From positions 20,522,001 to 20,586,000 of the forward strand of contig CM114274.1 of NCBI GenBank assembly GCA_050084515.1: a DNA stretch of 64,000 bases. The letters are read 5' to 3'. Source of the DNA: Blasia pusilla. Taxonomy: Eukaryota > Marchantiophyta > Marchantiopsida > Blasiales. Every line of letters begins with the position of its first letter. Position 1 is the first letter of the stretch. A program made the translations under genes and the position numbers. Of the stretch, positions 1 through 8,932 are shown piece after piece. The notes beneath the pieces were generated by a model. That model had not been told where the DNA came from and searched no databases. It saw only the letters and a list, made by a program, of their open reading frames with translations.

Positions 1-279
1 ACTTGTAATCCTTTGGAAGGCCTTGAAGAGTGAATAAAATCAGATCATCATCTTCTACTGTCACTCCAATGCTATTCAACTGATCAACAATATGTCTGAT
101 ACTCAAAATATAATCATTGATGCTCTGCAATCCTTTCCTCACTTCGTTCAATTGTTGTTTTAATTGAAGCTTTCTGGCCTTTGTAGATGTCTAGAACAAT
201 TTTTCCAATGCATCCCAAGCTTCTTTCAGAGTATCAATATCTTGGATGTGACCTATCATTGGCAAACTGATTGTTATTT
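1..279 (-). pseudogene. Ty1/copia gag fragment (UBN2-type)
   Basis: Read on the minus strand, the frame gives a typical copia Gag helical core: TLKEAWDALEKLF, an in-frame TAG (191-193), then ARKLQLKQQLNEV, SINDYILSIRHIVDQL and LFTLQGLPKDYK. This order of motifs is characteristic of the plant copia gag polyprotein (UBN2 / DUF4219 type), which packages retrotransposon RNA in cytoplasmic particles. Only the middle of Gag is present. It runs off the left edge of the window and stops at about 279, where family A gypsy sequence begins abruptly in the opposite orientation. The internal stop and the missing ends make it a dead remnant. The family assignment is secure; whether the copia element inserted here or was joined by a rearrangement cannot be seen. 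Confidence 0.8.
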
Positions 280-925
280 GTGGCACTCACTTCTTAAACA
301 AGACTATTGAGTCTCTCACTTCCCACTTTCTCATTAAGCATCGGAAAACCACGCCCTACAACCCTAAAGCCAACGAGTTGACAGAAAAATCTAACGGCCT
401 GATCTGCTGGATATTGAATCGATTGACGGTAACGTATTCCTATGATTGGGACATGAAAATCGTCGCGGCATTGTGGGCATACCGAACAGCTGAGAAGGTT
501 ACTACAAAGTATACCCCGTTCTTCTTGACTTATGGGCTTTGCCCACTTATCGAGTACTGGAAGGAACGAGAATGGAGGCTGTCGCCAAAGTTTTCCAAGG
601 AAGTAATGAGACCTTAGTTGCGTTGGAAGAAGCACGCATGTTAGCTTTACGCCAGACAGAACAGGTGCAAAAAGAACGCAAACAACATTACAATCGACAT
701 CTCTGGCCACAATCTATAAGCGTTGGAGACTTGGTGCTGTTGTACGATAACCGGCGGCTCAAGTTCCCCGGAAAATTAAAATTAAATTAGATGGGACCCT
801 ACCGGGTATTGGCCATCTATGATAATGGATCACTACAGTTGGGGACCTTACAGGGAGAATCCCTATCCACTCGCGTCAATGGAATGCATGTACGTCGGTA
901 TGAGCCTCAACCCTATGCGGACTGA
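280..925 (+). pseudogene. Family A integrase C-terminal fragment (A1)
   Basis: The fragment begins just downstream of the second catalytic Asp (the SDRGTHF equivalent is missing) and covers the end of the DDE core, with the glutamate-bearing segment LTEKSNGLICW. The C-terminal domain follows, ending in a GPY-type motif (MGPYRVLAIYDN) and NGMHVRR, with a stop at 923-925. No chromodomain follows, so this is a non-chromovirus gypsy integrase. The frame is broken by small indels around 530-560 and by a TAG just before MGPYRV (787-789). It is useful mainly as a sister copy: it keeps TGG where the A2 integrase has a TAG stop. The function of the intact protein, inserting cDNA into the genome, follows from the family. 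Confidence 0.85.
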
Positions 926-1105
926 AACAGGAGGAAGGGGGTGAGCGAATGCCTCAAGCTTCGCAAAGCAGCGAAGCGCGAAAGTTCTTGAGCTTTGCAA
1001 AGATGCAAAGCGGCAAACTAACTATTGCAGTTCCGGCGCCAACACCAACAGCCGAAGAACGTTGGGACTATATAAGCGTCCTTATGGAACCAGACGGGTA
1101 TTTTC
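926..1105 (+). promoter_or_regulatory. pol-aORF spacer with candidate internal TATA box (A1)
   Basis: The non-coding spacer between the integrase stop and the extra ORF is rich in CTTCG/GAAGC words and ends with GGACTATATAAGCGTCC. The TATATAAG core is at 1069-1076, and the ATG of the next ORF is at 1106. A2 and A3 have the same core 36-37 nt before the same ATG. The placement suggests a subgenomic promoter for the 3' ORF. No transcript data are visible. Confidence 0.45.
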
Positions 1106-3009
1106 ATGGATAGGGTAAACACAAAGTTGCGGAGCAGACCAAAGTGAGGCGTTCACCGAGATTGACGTACCTGCATGCCTCGTGAAGATTCCACGCCCAT
1201 TCTGCGAAGTGCGGCAATGCCTATGGTCAAGCTGTCCCTAGAGCTGGTTGAAGCACTGGAAGAGCGATCTTTGGCGACTTTCTTTCAATCAAATTGGACA
1301 TTGACATCAGGAGAACTCCTCGGGGAGCTTCGCTCTTCAATGGCAGTAGCCAAGTTTCGAAGAAAGGGTCTTCGATATCGAGCTCAGCCCCCCAACAATG
1401 GACATGGGATGATTGGCGAGCCACTTATATGCTCCCGACTGCTCCAGAGTATGAGTATGATACTGAGGCCCTGGTGAAACATGAAGATTTGCCGGCACTT
1501 CGGCTTTGTAACGTCTGATCGTCTGGGCAGGAATGGTTATAAGGCTACGTCGTTGTCTCCACCATTGTTTGGAAAATTTTGTAAGCATTTGATGACGTTA
1601 TTTTATCCCGCTCGATCTTACTACCTAACAAATAAGCTCGTCAGGATGTGGTGTATCCTTTGGAATCAGCACTTGGACCCCGAAGCACTAGGGAGTCGAC
1701 TTTGCTTCCTTTGTTGATGGGCACGTACGAGCAATGTTGGAGGCGCTTCATCCAAGCACGAAGTCATTCTTATCTCCTTTTTTAATCCATCTATATATTC
1801 ATAAGCAAGAATTGACGGCAGACAAAGCGCTCAATTGGTCGTAGGTCACTCCCGTCCGCTTACCGAGAAAGAGCTACCACTAGTGGGAGCCGCAAAGCCA
1901 CACCGCCATGCGAAGCAACCCTAAAGCAACATCCGCATACTTCGGCTTCAGGCAAAGTCGAGGAATTCACCGAACTCCCGAGACCGAAGCGCGGGAGGGT
2001 CAATTTCGGAACACCCTCGGAACAGAACTTGCTACTGAGGAGGACTCCGATGAGACGCCTTGTGCTAGCAATCACCATCCTGCACTTCGTCTCATGTCTT
2101 AGACAAACAAGGATATGGTGTGGTTCCTGAATTTAGTTGTTCCGGTCATGAATCAACTGCAACACGTTCTCCACCTGGACGACACAGCAACGGTGGATGA
2201 GTATTTACAAGGCCTAGATGACCTCAACTTTCGGGCCCAAGCTTCATCCAACAACGAAGTATAGCGGAAAGTGGCGGAAACAACTCTTCACCTACAGGAT
2301 CAAGAACTCGAAGACACAAAAACCACGCTTCGCAAAGTTCAAAGCGACTTAGTCGAATCGATGAAAGCCGTAACGCGGCGCCAATGGGAGAGCTTGGCGA
2401 TTAACCTAGAGTGTGGGGCTGATCAGTTAGCTTCACACATCAAGGAAGCTTCGCACCTCATTCAACAATATCGACACCAGATACATCGTGTTCACAACGA
2501 ATTCAAGAAATTGGCCACCCAACATGTTGAATCTTTGAAATTGCTTCAAGAACATCAAGAAACGAACAAAGACTTACTGGCGCAGTGGTCAAAGGTTACA
2601 AGGAGGATCGCTGTCTTGTCAGGCAGAGCAGAAACTGCTTAACGAAGTGCAGTTAGACCCTGAAGATGTCAAAGAGTTAATCAAGGAAGCAGCCAAGAGC
2701 TTCGAACAACAAATGAATGAAGAGATTGACTATATCAACAAACATTGGAAGCGCCAATTCGACAATCATACGAAGTCTCTTCCAAAAGTTGTGCCCACTC
2801 TTTCAATTACTCTTGAAGACTTACCATTATTTACTCCATCCGATGTCTTAGTCTAGAACGAAGTACTAGGGAGTAAATTAGTTGTTAATAAGTCGCGAGA
2901 AAGAATGCGCAATCATACCCCTAACATTATCAACAAACCTTCTACTATTCATGGTCGTTTTGCGCCTACACCTGAATTTGATAGTTTAGACGATACTTTA
3001 TGGAGTTAG
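1106..3009 (+). pseudogene. Additional 3' ORF (aORF) of family A, decayed copy A1
   Basis: Starts MDRVNTKLRSRPK and then hits a stop almost at once (1145-1147). The frame resumes in pieces: an N-terminal domain (MPREDSTPILRSA, SLATFFQSNWTLT), a middle domain (NGYKATSLSPPLFGKFCKH, LTNKLVRM, FLSPFLIHLYIHKQELTAD) and a C-terminal charged coiled coil (about 2271-2856) ending TPSDVLV. I do not recognise the domain family. Its position after pol and before the polypurine tract matches the extra or envelope-like ORF of plant Athila/Tat-type gypsy elements. No signal peptide or membrane segment is evident, so an envelope role is not supported. After the TAG at 2854-2856 the frame stays open for about 50 codons and is conserved in A3. 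Confidence 0.7.
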
Positions 3010-3049
3010 GAGACACGTCATGAAGTGTTCGCCGGGGCGGCTCACATTT

Positions 3050-3062
3050 GAGGGAGGGGGTA
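3050..3062 (+). other. Polypurine tract of A1
   Basis: GAGGGAGGGGGTA lies immediately upstream of the 3' LTR and is identical at 55309-55321 in A3. It is the expected primer site for plus-strand cDNA synthesis. Confidence 0.85.
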
Positions 3063-4290
3063 TGTGATACCCACAATTTTGTACTCTTGAAGAATATATC
3101 TTTTTATTCAACGAAGACTCTTATACATTATGATTTTGATTATGATTATTTATTATTATGAGGAAGAATGAGTAAGATTAAAGTAAATCACGAAGCTCCT
3201 AGAACAAGGCAGAGAGATGGAAGATCAAGGATTTGCCTTAGAGGAGAGAAAAATGCAATAACAAAGTCTCAAGACTCAGCAAGAAGTTTCGGAACATCAA
3301 CGAAGCTCAACGAAGCTCTGTCTACGAAGTGCTTGGCTATATAACAAAGCAGGAAGAAGAAGAGAAAGAAGTACTTCGCTCTTTTGCGAAGTACGAAGCA
3401 CAAAGCACCTGAAATAAGAACGAAGCATGGAGTGCTTCGTCCTCATGAAGTCCATCGAAGCGAAGCTAAGAATGACTGTGATTTCAAGCAACGCATGTTA
3501 GAACAACTAGACTAGGAAAGGGCGCGACCCTTTGTATCAAATTGGTAGTTAGGACAGTTTTGTGCTGCGGATTCATAGGGATTGTAGGAAAAGCTAAGAG
3601 AGCCATAGATCTAGGTAGTTAGAAATAGTGAAGAGACACTAGCTTCATCAAGAACGCTTTGAATCTTTGGATCACTCCTACTCCAGCGAGTATTTAAGAA
3701 GCAAGATAGAAGCCATAATTATCATTCTCTTATGAAGTCCTTATGCTGTAGGAACGGTCCGAGCAAGGGAGTAGTACCCTCTCAAGCTTGTATACACTTT
3801 GAAGCTTTCTCATTCGTGATGGAGTAGTCAAGCAATTATTCATTCATTCTGATGTGCGATGCTTATGTTTGAGTATTCTTTTTGGGTCTGCAGAGTGAAG
3901 AGTGAATCAGGCGAACCTTTCTCATTAATGAAATAATCAACGTGAGTTGTAGGAAATTTGTTTGACAGAGAGTAGCCTGCCGAGACAGATTGAGTTCCGA
4001 AAGTAGGAGAAGCCAGCTTTCATGTTTAGATCTCTGTGAGGTTTCTTGATGTCGAGAGGAAAATCTACATGAACATGCTATCAATTCCACTAGAGAGAAT
4101 CGAGAAAAGATCCTTTGGTACTAAGAAAGATCAGCAGATATTGATAAGACATTGAATATAACTCATACACATTTAAATACAACTATTACAATAGAATTGT
4201 AATTTTGAACTCTCTTTTCATCAAACAATGATCCTCTTGGGGATCGAACTTATTAAAACGATTGTAAAATAGAAACTCTTGTATATTACA
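3063..4290 (+). repeat. Family A LTR (3' LTR of A1), 1228 bp
   Basis: Begins TGTGATACCCACAATTTTGT and ends CTTGTATATTACA (TG...CA). There are four other copies in the window: 11209-12416, 12531-13757 and 38901-40222 (all minus) and 55322-56513 (plus). The first half contains a GAAGC/CTTCG-rich variable tract (about 3296-3480). A TATTTAAG box at 3691-3698, conserved in the other copies, is a plausible core promoter, which would put the U3/R boundary near 3720. The base after the LTR is the truncated aORF of A2 in the opposite orientation. Confidence 0.9.
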
Positions 4291-4905
4291 GTGCCCATGG
4301 ACAAAGGAATCGAAGTCGACTCCCGGTGCTTCGGGGTCCAGGTCCTGATTCCAAAGGATATAGCACATCCTAACGAGCTTATTTGTTAGGTAGTAAGATC
4401 GAGCGGGATAAAATAACGTCATCAAATGCTTACAAAACTGTCCAAACAATGGCGGAGACAATGACGTAGCCTTATAACCATTCTTGCCCAGACGATCAGA
4501 CGTTACACAACCGAGTGCCAACAGATCTTCGTATTTCACCAGGGTCTCTGTATCATACTCATACTCTAGAGCAGCCGGGAGCATATTAGTGGCTCGCCAA
4601 TCATCCGGTGCCCATTGTTGGGGCTGAGCTCCATATCGAAGACCCTTTCTTCGAAACTTGGCTGCTGTAGTTGAGGATCGAAGCTCCCCGAGTAGTTCTC
4701 TTGATGTCAATGTCCAATTAGATTGAAAGAAAGTCGCCAAAGATCGCTCTTCCATTGCTTTGACCAGCTCTGGGGACAACTTGACCATAGGCATGGCCGC
4801 ACTTCGCAGAATGGGCGTGGAGTCTTCACGAGGCATGCTGGTACGTCGATCTCGGTGAACGCCCCGCTTTGGTCTCCTCTGCAACTTTGTGTTGACCCTG
4901 TCCAT
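4291..4905 (-). pseudogene. Additional 3' ORF of A2, truncated by A1's LTR
   Basis: Opens with MDRVNTKLQRRPKRGVHRD at 4905 and is open without a stop for about 205 codons to GVDFDSFVHGH. There it runs into the end of the A1 LTR; the apparent continuation to 4186 is LTR sequence read in antisense. This is the only intact copy of the N-terminal two thirds of the ORF: MPREDSTPILRSA, SLATFFQSNWTLTSRELLG, EYEYDTETLVKYEDLLALG, NGYKATSLSPPLFGQFCKH, LTNKLVRMCYILWNQDLDP. No known domain was recognised. Conservation of the same start and motifs in three copies shows it is a genuine element gene and not a chance frame. Confidence 0.75.
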
Positions 4906-5226
4906 GAAAATACCCGTCCGATTCAGTAGGGACGCTTATATAGTCCGAGCGTTATGCGGCTGTTGGTGGTGGCGCCAAAACTGCAACAATTAGTTTGGCG
5001 CTTTGCTTCTTTGCAAAGCTCAAGAACTCTCGCACTTTGCTGCTTTGCGAAGCTCCCATCCATCACGCTTCGCGCTTCGCGAAGTCCCAGTATTTTCGCG
5101 CTTTGCGCTTTTGCGAAGCTTGAGGCAGTCGCTCACCCCCTTCCTCCTGTTTCAGTCCGCGTAGGGTTGAGGCTCATAATACCGACGAACATGCATTCCA
5201 TTGACACGAGTGGGTAGGGATCCTTC
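4906..5226 (-). promoter_or_regulatory. pol-aORF spacer with candidate internal TATA box (A2)
   Basis: Spacer downstream of the integrase stop (5227-5229). It holds a CTTCG/GAAGC-rich stretch (about 5000-5130) and, on the minus strand, GGACTATATAAGCGTCC with TATATAAG at 4942-4935. The aORF ATG at 4905 is 37 nt further on, the same distance as in A1. Confidence 0.45.
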
Positions 5227-7011
5227 CTATAAGGTCCCCAATTGTAGTGATCCATTATCATAGATGGCCAATACCCGGTAGGGTCCCATCCAGTTTAATT
5301 TTAATTTTCCGATGAACTTGAGCCGCCGGTTATCGTATAACAGCACCAAGTCTCCAACGCTTATAGATTGTGGCCGGAGATGTCGATCGTAACGTTGCTT
5401 GCATTCGTTTTGCACATGTTCTATCTGGCGTAAAGCTAACGTGCGTGCTTCTTCCAATGCAACTAAGGTCTCATTCCTTCCTTGGAAAACTTTGCCAACG
5501 GCCTCCGTTCTCATTCCTTCCAATACTCGATAAGTGGGCAAAGCCCATTCAATAGGTGTTAAGGGATGAACGCCATAAGTCAAGAAGAACGGGGTATACT
5601 TTGTAGTAACCTTCTCAGCTGTTTGGTATGCCCACAATGCCATGGCGATTTTCATGTCCCAATCATAGGAATACGTTACCGTCAATCGATTCAATATCTA
5701 GCAGATCAGGCCGTTAGATTTTTCCGTCAACCCGTTGGCTTTAGGGTTGTAGGACGTGGTTTTCCGATGGTTAATGAGAAAGTGGGAAGTTAGAGACTCA
5801 ATAGTCTTGTTTAAGAAGTGAGTGCCACGATCACTTACTAATTCCAATGGGCAGCCATACCGAGTGATAATCATTTCGTATAAAAATTTGGCCACTGCTT
5901 CATTGTCATCTTTTCGCGTGGCCACTGCCTCGACCATCTTGGTACAATAGTCGGTGGCTATAAGGATATACTTCCGCCGTGTTTGGCGAGTAGCGGGGGA
6001 GATAGGGCCCACAAAGTCAATACCCCATTTTTCAAAAGGAGCTAGGGGCATGATGGGTACCAAAGGCCACCGCGAGGTTGCCGTTGGTCGACCTGCTCTT
6101 TGACAGGCATCACAACTTTGGATAAAGTTACCTACATCTTTGTACATAGTTGGCCACCAGTAAAGTGCGGCCAAGATTTTCTTAACGGTATTTTTTACAG
6201 CATAGTGTCCACCAGAATCAGCCGTATGCATGGCTCTGATGACATGGGGGATTTCTTCTGCTTCCAAGCATCGCCAATACTCTTCATCGGCACCTAACTT
6301 GAATAGGATCCCCTGACATATCTCATATGGTCCTACCTTATGTAAGAAAACTGCTCGCTCCTCCACTGTCATAGGAGCGGGAAGTCGCAGAGTAATTAAA
6401 AAATGCAAAATATCTTCATAAAAAGATTGGCACAACCGAACCTCCGTGATCTGGAACAGGTCTTCGTCGGGAAAAGTGTCATTGACGGATTGTGTGAGGT
6501 CCGCGTTCGTCATCCTCAAGCAAGAAAGAAAATCAGCATTGGTATGAACCTTGCCGGCACAGGTAACGACATCAAATGTGAATTCTTGGAGCATCAAGAT
6601 CCATCGCGCAATGCGACCTGACAGGTCCGCCTTCACCATTAATGGTCTGAGCGCAAAATGATCGACATGGAAGACAAATTTGTACCCTAATAAATAATGT
6701 CGGAACTTTTTACATGAGAAGACCATGCCTAGCGCCTCTCGTTTGGTAGTTGTATATTTTTGTTCCGCTGAAGATAGTTGTCGGCCTGCATAGTAAACCG
6801 GAAAGTGATGTTTTTTTTCATCCAGTTGGCTGAGCACCACTCCAATGGCAAACGAGGAGGTGTCCACATGTACGTGGAAAGGTTTGGTCCAATCGGGGGA
6901 CCGTAGTACAAGATCCTTTTGCAATGCTCCCTTTAAAGCATCAAATGCCGCTTGGCAAGGTGGAGTCCACTCCCATTCAGTAGTTTTTTTAAGTAATGCA
7001 GTAAGAGCTCA
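5227..7011 (-). pseudogene. A2 RNase H and integrase region of pol
   Basis: RNase H: LRSPDWTKPFHVHVDTSSFA, REALGMVFSCKKFRHYLLG, FVFHVDHFALRPL. Integrase: an HHCC zinc domain (H...GGHY...CDACQRAG), then the DDE core with GIDFVGP, VSDRGTHF and NGLTEKSN, then a C-terminal GPY-type domain (MGPYRVLAIYDN) with no chromodomain. The catalytic residues of the core are all present. Damage: a TGA at 7009-7011 at the RT/RNase H boundary, and TAG at 5698-5700 where A1 has TGG and A3 has CGA in LIC[W/R]ILNRL. RNase H removes the RNA template, and integrase inserts the cDNA. With two stops the copy cannot make a full protein. Confidence 0.9.
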
Positions 7012-7889
7012 TACTTTCACCGCATAATCTCTAATAAACCGTCGATAATATCCGACGTGTCCCAAGAATCCTCTCAATTCTCGGAGATTGGTGGGTGGTT
7101 CCAATGCAACGATAATATCCACCTTGGCCTTGTCAACTTCAATTCCTTGAGCTAACACTCTGTGTCCCAACAAAATCCCTTGTTTCATAGCAATATACGA
7201 TTTTTTTGGATGAAGGGACAAATGCACTTCGCGACAACGAGCGAGGGTTAATTCTAATTTTTCCAAGTGTTTGGCCTCTGTACTGAAGATACAAAAATCG
7301 TCCAAGAAAATTTCAACAAACTTCCGCATATACTCTTGGAAGATGGAGATCATCATTCGTTGGAAGGTAGTTGGGGCATTGCATAACCCAAAGGGCATCA
7401 CGTGATACGCAAAAGTTCCCCAGTCCGTGGTGAAAGTGGTGAGGGGGCAATCTTTTTCTCGTATGGATACTGGTTATTACCCGAGTATCCATCCAGAAAA
7501 GTATAACGCTCGTGGCCGGCAACTTTGTCCAAAATACTGTCAGTGAAAGGTAGGGGGTGATGGTCCTTTAAGGTGGCCGCATTCAATTTCCGATAATCCT
7601 GGCACACTCTAATTTTTCCCCTTTTTTTTTTGGGTACAATCAAAATGGGAGACACCCACTCGATACTTAACATAGGATAAATTATTCCTGCCCCGAGACG
7701 CTGGTCGATCTTGTCCTTGACTAACAACGAGTACTTCGGGTTGAGGCGATACTGCCTCATTTGTATCGGGACTGCACCTTCTTTTAGGTCAATTCGGTGT
7801 TCACCATACCATGTTGGAATGCCTGTCATTTCATCCATGGAGTATGCAAACACATCCAAATACTCAAACAATAATCTTTTATACTTCAT
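7012..7889 (-). pseudogene. A2 reverse transcriptase domain
   Basis: Typical gypsy RT motif series on the minus strand: MRQYRLNPKYSLLVKD, AGIIYPMLSIEWVSPILIVP, KIRVCQDYRKLNAATLKDH, HPLPFTDSILDKV, then a frameshift near 7400-7450, then MPFGLCNAPTTFQRMM, the catalytic IFLDDFCIFS (D-D pair intact), and RELRGFLGHVGYYRRFI in the thumb/connection. It copies the element RNA to DNA from the tRNA primer. The frameshift lies between the finger/palm strands and the FGLCNAP motif, so the copy is inactive as read. A3 keeps only the connection segment onward. Confidence 0.9.
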
Positions 7890-8930
7890 GATTTCGGTGG
7901 GAGACTAATCCGCCGAGAGGCGTAGAGACTTCTGACCTGTAATTAAGACCAGTACGTAGTCCTTTTCTTGAACCATACTTTCTGTAAAGTGGAGTGTGCT
8001 ATGACCCAACTTCTCTTCTTCTCGGGTCGACTTCTGTTTGCTAGGTATTGACTCCTCGTCTATTTCATAACATTCTAAATAATACACATTGGACGAGGAC
8101 TCAGTAGCTGTAGTCTGCTCTTGATTTGACGTATAGCCTTCGTCGGTTAGTGGCGTTTCTCCTTGGGGTGGTCGTGATTTTCACGACAGCTTGATGAGCC
8201 ACTTGGAGACCTGGTCGGGAGCCTGGAACGTGAAACGTCTCCTTTTCCAGTGCGTAGTCACTCTCGCACCATACAGCGAGGGTCTTCCAATGAGCAAAGG
8301 ATAGCTAGTGGTTGTTAGGGGCTGCAATACTAAGTAGTCCAACAGAAATAGCACCCCCCCAAAGCATGGTCGGGATCTGAGTGAGTTGTCCTAGGGGTCG
8401 CTTTTGGGATCCGCAAACCGCACATACTTATCGGTGGGCTCGTACTCCGTATATCCTAGTGCCCGAGCTGTCTGTTATGTCATAATGTTAATTCCGCTTC
8501 GTGAGTCAATAGGAACCTTCTTAATGGTGTGTCCCTCAATCTCCACCTGTACCTCTGGTGCTCCCAAGTCTTCCACTTCAATACGGAGCAAATCCACTAC
8601 TGGTAGATTCTTTGCAGACTTCTTGGGTTTTCTACGGCTTATCTTCCACTGCTGCAAAATTTTGCCATACACCGGGTTATCCATTAATAATTTCAGTAGG
8701 GTTATATTGGCCGGGGTTGACGCCAAGTCCCTGAGTAAGTCGTAGGCTTCTAAGACCAGCGGTGATGTCGCGATGGCTTGCAGTGCCGGAGTCATTCCGG
8801 TTCTCGTCTTCTCTATGGTCTGCCTCCCTTCTGGTCCCTGGTCCTGACGCACTTCAACCCGAACTTGGTCCTTGATATCCTGATGGAAGTACTTAGGGTG
8901 ACTTCGATCGAAGGCTGTGTCAACATCCCC
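7890..8930 (-). pseudogene. A2 aspartic protease and linker region of pol
   Basis: The segment 8852-8475 ends in a retropepsin-like motif: VEIEGHTIKKVPIDSRSGIN, then IMT. The catalytic triplet expected as D-S/T-G reads D-S-R, so the glycine is lost. A TAA follows IMT (8475-8477), then ARALGYTEYEP and YPLLIGRPSL (the ILG-like second protease motif). Further stops occur before the conserved linker (EIDEESIPSKQKS, HFTESMVQEKDYVLVL) that leads into the RT. Retropepsin cleaves the Gag-Pol polyprotein during particle maturation. Both the altered active site and the stops point to inactivation. Confidence 0.75.
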
Positions 8931-8932
8931 TT

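Larger units (their letters stand above)
280..4290 (+). mobile_element. Ty3/gypsy element A1 (3' portion), family A
   Basis: Plus-strand 3' part of an LTR retrotransposon: integrase C-terminus, a spacer with a TATA box, an additional 3' ORF, a polypurine tract and a complete 3' LTR. All parts are paralogous to A2 (minus strand, 4291-13757) and A3 (51023-58241) in this window. The 5' LTR, gag and most of pol would lie left of the window, or were lost at the copia junction near 280. The LTR ends exactly where the additional ORF of A2 is interrupted, so A1 probably inserted into A2. The matching target duplication would have to be found outside the window. Confidence 0.85.

Noticed and set aside
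1106-3009. Envelope protein call for the family A 3' ORF
   Set aside because: No signal peptide, transmembrane segment or fusion-peptide-like stretch; the C-terminus is a charged coiled coil, so only a neutral additional-ORF name is justified.
4186-4290. C-terminal extension of the A2 additional ORF (CNIQEFLFYNRF...)
   Set aside because: It is antisense A1 LTR sequence, not part of the gene.
7711-7908. Plus-strand ORFs across A2 (for example 7711-7908, 9045-9607, 10383-10853)
   Set aside because: They mirror minus-strand gag/pol codons and have no protein similarity of their own.
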